A stretch of 64,000 nt of DNA from Bacillota bacterium (GTDB taxonomy: Bacteria; Bacillota; Clostridia; Acetivibrionales; JAFADI01), in assembly GCA_023424965.1 (NCBI GenBank), contig JAFADI010000189.1, positions 3,219 to 67,218 of the forward strand. Reading direction: 5' to 3'. A program made the position numbers and the translations under genes. Shown piece after piece: positions 60,008 through 64,000 of the stretch (positions are counted from its first letter, which is position 1; the number at the start of each line of letters is the position of its first letter). The notes under the pieces are model-generated. The model ran no database searches. It was not told the origin of the DNA and saw only the letters and a program-made list of their open reading frames with translations.

Positions 60008-62722
60008 TTACTTCCTTATTCTAAAGAAGCTTGCAATCACCGGTCCCAGGACTGATATTCCCGCCACCAGCACCCATTCGTTGAGGGTGAGGGCAACGGT
60101 TTTGAATACCACCTGGAAGAAGGGAATATAAACAACCCCCAGAATCATTACCAGTGAGCAGAGTACGGCAAGCACAAGCCATATGTTGTTTAAAACCGGG
60201 ATCTCAAAAATACTCCTGCGCTCGGATTTACATTCAAACACATGGATGAGCTGGGTGAGTACCAGGGTTAAAAAGGCTCCGGTCCTGGCGCTTTCAACGC
60301 TGCCTCCAATATAGAGCATCGACATGAAAACTGCGAGGGTGCTCAAGCCGATCAGCGCGCCTCTGAACATTATAAGGTTCAGAAGTCCTTGAGAAAAGAT
60401 GTTTTCCTTGGCGCCCCTGGGCCTTCTCATCATGATATCCTTCTCCGGAGGGTCGAAGCCAAGGGCTATGGCAGGCAGTCCGTCGGTGACCAGGTTGACC
60501 CACAGGATCTGTATGGGCAGCAGCGGAATGGGCAGCCCAAGCAGCATGCCGATGAACATGGTCAGTACTTCCCCCAGATTGCAGGCCAGCATATACCGGA
60601 TGAATTTCCGGATGTTGTTGTAAATCACCCTTCCTTCTTCCACTGCGGCAACAATGGTGGCAAAATTGTCGTCCATCAGGATCATGGAAGAGGCCTCTTT
60701 GGTCACGTCCGTACCCGTAACCCCCATGGAGATGCCTATGTCCGCTTCTTTAATGGCAGGTGCGTCATTCACGCCGTCCCCCGTCATGGCCACAATATGC
60801 CCTTTCTTTTTCAGGGCCTTTACGATCATGAGCTTGTGCTTCGGCGACACCCTGGCATATACCGATACGTCATTGGCAACGCTTTCAAGCATCTGCTCAT
60901 TCATATTTTCCAGTTCGGCTCCCGTAAGGACTTTGTCACCGGGCACAAATATGTTGAGCTCCTTTGCCACTGCCGTCGCAGTTACCTTGTGGTCTCCCGT
61001 GATCATTACGGGCTTTATTCCGGCGAGCCTGCACTTTTGCACGGCCTCTACCGCTTCCGTCCTCGGCGGATCGATCATTCCCACCAGACCCACAAAGATC
61101 AGGTCCTTTTCCACCTCGTTATGCTTATAGGACCTGGCGGCCAGTTTCCTGTATGCCACTCCGATGACCCGCAGCGCATCCGCCGCCATGGAATCGTTCA
61201 ACCGCAATATGTCATCCCTCCCGGCTTTATTCAGCTCAATAATGCCTCGGGAAGAATAAATTTTGCTGCACTTTTCGATGATGATATCAGGGGCCCCTTT
61301 CGTAAACACAAAGGTTTCTCCCTTATGGTTGTCACAAATCACCGACATGCATTTTCGATCAGAGTCAAAGGGTATTTCATCGATCCTGAAGTAACTCCTG
61401 CCAAGGGCCTCTTCGTTCAATCCGGATTTTGCCGCCGCCACCAGAAGGGCCCCTTCCGTGGGATCTCCATCGATGCGCCAGTTTTCTTTCTTCGAAAAGA
61501 CAGCTTTGATTTTATCAAAAGAATTACTGTTTTCCGCCGAGTCTCTTATGAGCTTGGAATTGTTGCACAGGCCGCATATTTCGAGGGTCAGTTTCAGGGC
61601 TCCGTTTTTTTGCAGGTTGAGCTTTTTGCCTTCCGATATGAAATCCCCTTCCGGCATATAGCCATTGCCTTTTACCGCGATGATGCCCCCTCCGGTGTAT
61701 ATTTTTCTCACGGTCATCCTGTTTTCCGTCAGGGTACCTGTTTTGTCGGAGCATATGACACTGGCACAACCCAGGGTCTCAACCGCCGGCAGCTTTCTGA
61801 TCAGCGCGTTTCTTTTCAGCATGCGCTGTACTCCCAGGGCCAGGGCGATGGTAACGATTGCGGGCAATCCTTCCGGCACGGCGGCCACGGCTAGGCTTAT
61901 CCCAGCCAGCAGCATGGTGAACAGCGCTTCCCCCCTCAATATTCCCGTTATCGACACAACGGCGCAAATTGCCAGGCATCCGTATACGATAAATTTACCC
62001 AGATGCTCCAGCCTTTTCTGCAGGGGGGTCTGCTCTTCCTCGATGTTCTGGATCATGTCGGCGATTTTCCCCATTTCGGTGTTCATGCCCGTGGCGCAGG
62101 TGACCGCTTTACCCCTGCCGCTGGTAACAACGGTGCCCATGTATACCGAATTTTTTTTATCACTGCCTTCAGGCTTTTTCCTGCCTCCTCCACCGGTTCT
62201 CTTTTCCACCGGAACCGATTCTCCCGTCAGCAGGGACTCATCCACCTGGATGCTCTTGGCCTCCACCAGGATGGCATCGGCAGGTATCCTGTCCCCTGAC
62301 TCCAGCACCAGAAGGTCGCCGGGAACGATTTCCTCCGCCGGTATGCTGCAGTGCCTTCCGTCCCTTATGACTTTGGCAACAGGTGCCGCCAGACCCTTCA
62401 GCGCCTCCATGGTTCTTTCGGTCCTGTATTCCTGTACAAAGCCGAGGATGGCGTTCACGATGACAATGGCGATTATGGTCACGGCCTCCGTCATTTCCCC
62501 CATAAACATGGATATTGCCGTAGAGGCCAGAAGTATCAGCACCATAAAATCGGTAAATTGATCCAGGAGAATTTTGAATACGGAAATTCTCTTTTTCTCA
62601 GTCAACGTATTCAATCCGTGCTTGTCAAGCTTTTTTCTTGCTTCCTTCTCACTTAAGCCGGTATGAAGCTTATTTTTGTAATCCGGCTCTTTAAGCATCG
62701 ATTCGAGCATTCCCAAGTTCAT
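60008..62722 (-). CDS. Calcium-transporting P-type ATPase (PMCA/SERCA type)
   Basis: A 904-residue P2-type ATPase that exports calcium. Motifs are LTGES (actuator), the membrane ion-binding stretch VAAVPEGLPAIVT, the phosphorylation site CSDKTGTLTEN, the hinge MTGDGVNDAPA and the TM6-type NLVTDGLPAIALG. Ten membrane helices are expected. A glycine/lysine-rich insert (TGGGGRKKPEGSDKK) follows the TGES loop. Other ions such as manganese are possible. It stands alone between the zinc-ribbon gene and ytaF. Confidence 0.93.
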   Translation of the reverse strand: MNLGMLESMLKEPDYKNKLHTGLSEKEARKKLDKHGLNTLTEKKRISVFKILLDQFTDFMVLILLASTAISMFMGEMTEAVTIIAIVIVNAILGFVQEYRTERTMEALKGLAAPVAKVIRDGRHCSIPAEEIVPGDLLVLESGDRIPADAILVEAKSIQVDESLLTGESVPVEKRTGGGGRKKPEGSDKKNSVYMGTVVTSGRGKAVTCATGMNTEMGKIADMIQNIEEEQTPLQKRLEHLGKFIVYGCLAICAVVSITGILRGEALFTMLLAGISLAVAAVPEGLPAIVTIALALGVQRMLKRNALIRKLPAVETLGCASVICSDKTGTLTENRMTVRKIYTGGGIIAVKGNGYMPEGDFISEGKKLNLQKNGALKLTLEICGLCNNSKLIRDSAENSNSFDKIKAVFSKKENWRIDGDPTEGALLVAAAKSGLNEEALGRSYFRIDEIPFDSDRKCMSVICDNHKGETFVFTKGAPDIIIEKCSKIYSSRGIIELNKAGRDDILRLNDSMAADALRVIGVAYRKLAARSYKHNEVEKDLIFVGLVGMIDPPRTEAVEAVQKCRLAGIKPVMITGDHKVTATAVAKELNIFVPGDKVLTGAELENMNEQMLESVANDVSVYARVSPKHKLMIVKALKKKGHIVAMTGDGVNDAPAIKEADIGISMGVTGTDVTKEASSMILMDDNFATIVAAVEEGRVIYNNIRKFIRYMLACNLGEVLTMFIGMLLGLPIPLLPIQILWVNLVTDGLPAIALGFDPPEKDIMMRRPRGAKENIFSQGLLNLIMFRGALIGLSTLAVFMSMLYIGGSVESARTGAFLTLVLTQLIHVFECKSERRSIFEIPVLNNIWLVLAVLCSLVMILGVVYIPFFQVVFKTVALTLNEWVLVAGISVLGPVIASFFRIRK

Positions 62723-62889
62723 CTCTCCTTTTTATCCCGCATGCAGCTTCCACGCTAAACCATGTAAAAGTGTACAATCTTATATGCTTATTCATATTCA
62801 AAGGAAAGTGCCCTTAGACCAAAAAGTATACAACCCCTATTCCCTAACACTTCACACCCCCGCAACATATAATGGCATGGGTGATGAAA

Positions 62890-63543
62890 ATGATAATATC
62901 AATGTTAATCCTTGCCGTATCCCTCAGCCTGGACGCTCTTGGTGTGGGAATCGCATACGGCATGAAGGGGGTCAGGGTACCCTTATCCTCAAAGCTGGTT
63001 ATCTGTGCCTTTTCAATTCTATACTCCCTGGTGGCAATTCTGGCAGGAAAATCCCTCGCCGATATTTTCCCTCCGTATGCATCAAAAATTATCGGAACTT
63101 CCATCCTGCTGGTGATGGGACTGTGGATCATCCTCCAGTCGCTGTTGAAAAAGGATGAAGACTCTCCGGATAGGTCGGGCTGTGAGCTGGCGGAGAAAAC
63201 CCTGCTGAAGATCGCCATTAAATCCCTGGGCATTACGGTCCAGGTCATCAAGAACCCTTCCAGGGGCGACATTGACAAATCCGGCATTATTGATTTCAAA
63301 GAATCCCTGCTGCTGGGCCTGGCCCTTTCCGTAGACGCCATCGGTGTGGGAATCGGCTGTGCCTTTACGGGCTTTGATTCCATGTCCATTCCTTTTGCCA
63401 TCGGTCTTTTCCAGCTTATCTTCCTCTTTATCGGAACTTTCCTCGGAGGCCGGTTCAGGAACATTGAGCTGATAAACAAAAGGCTCCTCTCTTTCGCACC
63501 CGGGTTTCTCCTTATATGCCTGGCGCTCCTGAGGATTTATTGA
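62890..63543 (+). CDS. ytaF: YtaF-like sporulation membrane protein (MntP family)
   Basis: A 217-residue membrane protein with six hydrophobic segments. It has two similar halves marked by LAVSLSLDALGVGIAYG and LALSVDAIGVGIGCAF (Asp-containing MntP motif). Family members are cation exporters; YtaF is conserved in spore formers. A polar loop of about 60 residues separates the halves. The ATG at 62890 is chosen because GGGTGATG lies upstream and it matches the family start; the frame is open six codons further. It is followed by the amidase gene on the same strand. Confidence 0.88.
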   Translation: MIISMLILAVSLSLDALGVGIAYGMKGVRVPLSSKLVICAFSILYSLVAILAGKSLADIFPPYASKIIGTSILLVMGLWIILQSLLKKDEDSPDRSGCELAEKTLLKIAIKSLGITVQVIKNPSRGDIDKSGIIDFKESLLLGLALSVDAIGVGIGCAFTGFDSMSIPFAIGLFQLIFLFIGTFLGGRFRNIELINKRLLSFAPGFLLICLALLRIY

Positions 63544-63612
63544 ATTGTATTGTAATAAAGTCGGGAGGGCCCAAATATAATACCTTAGGACCTCCCTATT
63601 CTGGTGATTTCA

Positions 63613-64000
63613 GTGGCAATAAAGAAGGGTAAAAAACCATTTTTCTTTGTGATCGGCAAGGGCAGAAACCATGTCGCCATATTGCTTGTTATTATTCTTC
63701 TTGTGGTAGCGGCTTGTGCAGTGATCTTTGCCGGCCTGACCCACAATCCTCTCAAAGACGCAAATATCATCATCGACCCCGGGCACGGGGGCACAGACAA
63801 TGGTGCAACGGATAACGAATACTTTTTTGAAAAAGATGTCAACCTTCAGATAAGCAGGAAGCTGCAGACGGAACTGGACCTGCAAAAAGCCTTTGCAAGC
63901 CTTACGAGAAATGAGGATATCTCCCTTGACCACCAGGTGGATGTGGATGCCGACAAGCACAAAAAAGACCTGGTGGCACGGGTAAACCATTTTAACAGCG
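63613..64000 (+). CDS. cwlD: N-acetylmuramoyl-L-alanine amidase, CwlD-like (cut by window edge)
   Basis: The first ~129 codons of an Amidase_3 enzyme. A basic N-terminus and one membrane helix (about residues 21-45) precede the zinc site IIIDPGHGGTDNGA, with a second conserved Glu in YFFEKDVNL, then ASLTRNED and the RVNHFN helix seen in CwlD. CwlD strips the peptide from muramic acid in spore-cortex formation; other Amidase_3 enzymes act in cell separation, so the symbol is tentative. The start is uncertain: GTG at 63613 or 63604, both with weak binding sites. A hairpin (GGGAGG/CCTCCC) lies between ytaF and this gene. Confidence 0.85.
   Translation, partial: MAIKKGKKPFFFVIGKGRNHVAILLVIILLVVAACAVIFAGLTHNPLKDANIIIDPGHGGTDNGATDNEYFFEKDVNLQISRKLQTELDLQKAFASLTRNEDISLDHQVDVDADKHKKDLVARVNHFNS

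Noticed and set aside
60389..61894. A 501-codon open frame opposite the calcium ATPase
   Set aside because: It is antisense to a clear P-type ATPase, with low-complexity His/Arg-rich sequence and no start signals.
1..64000. CRISPR arrays, insertion sequences, prophage or integrons
   Set aside because: No regular spaced repeats, transposase or integrase motifs were seen in any frame.

Overview
The window looks like chromosomal DNA of an endospore-forming Clostridia-type Firmicute. The evidence is the tig-clpP-clpX-lonB protease block, the low-GC Gram-positive rplKAJL/rpoBC/rpsL-rpsG-fusA-tuf block, a VanW protein, a CwlD-like amidase, a YtaF homologue, strong AGGAGG ribosome binding sites and sigma-A type promoters. 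Nearly all genes lie on the minus strand. No rRNA, tRNA, CRISPR array, insertion sequence or prophage was seen.

Layout, left to right. 1-5.4 kb: a sugar ABC transporter (partial ATPase, lipoprotein binding protein) behind a three-component sensory system (membrane-anchored sugar-binding protein, YesN-type regulator, YesM-type kinase). 5.6-10.8 kb: lonB, clpX, clpP and tig. 11-15.7 kb: a metallophosphoesterase, uvrC, a PTS enzyme I and an HPr-like protein that lacks the phosphorylatable histidine. 15.8-18.5 kb: a VanW lipoprotein, a small membrane protein and an ECF sigma/anti-sigma pair. 18.7-20.8 kb: a chemoreceptor. 20.9-40.9 kb: the transcription and translation block (tuf, fusA, rpsG, rpsL, an L7Ae-like protein, rpoC, rpoB, rplL, rplJ, rplA, rplK, nusG, secE, rpmG). 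It is interrupted between rplL and rpoB by a magnesium-transport P-type ATPase gene with its own promoter, leader and terminator. 41-43.5 kb: a three-gene sugar cluster (class II aldolase, RpiR regulator, D-lyxose/mannose isomerase). 43.6-47.2 kb: ilvD-ilvB. 47.2-51.5 kb: small housekeeping and membrane genes. 51.6-56.1 kb: a Gld-like ABC export system. 56.3-64 kb: VanZ, GNAT, a flavoprotein, a LUD-domain protein, a calcium P-type ATPase, YtaF and the start of a cell-wall amidase.

The most interesting material is regulatory. The magnesium-transporter leader encodes a 36-residue peptide whose start codon and next two codons are complementary, over 9 bases, to the 5' arm of an intrinsic terminator placed just before the transporter gene. 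This suggests an attenuator in which leader translation competes with antitermination. The insertion leaves rpoBC with its own consensus promoter about 500 bases upstream of rpoB. Other candidates are a Crh-like HPr (Gly at position 15, Ser46 kept) next to a catalytically intact enzyme I, a two-motif structured leader before ilvD, a terminator whose 3' arm contains the next gene's ribosome binding site, and a 40-codon reading frame coupled to tig. These readings come from inspection by eye; no folding, alignment or database search was run.
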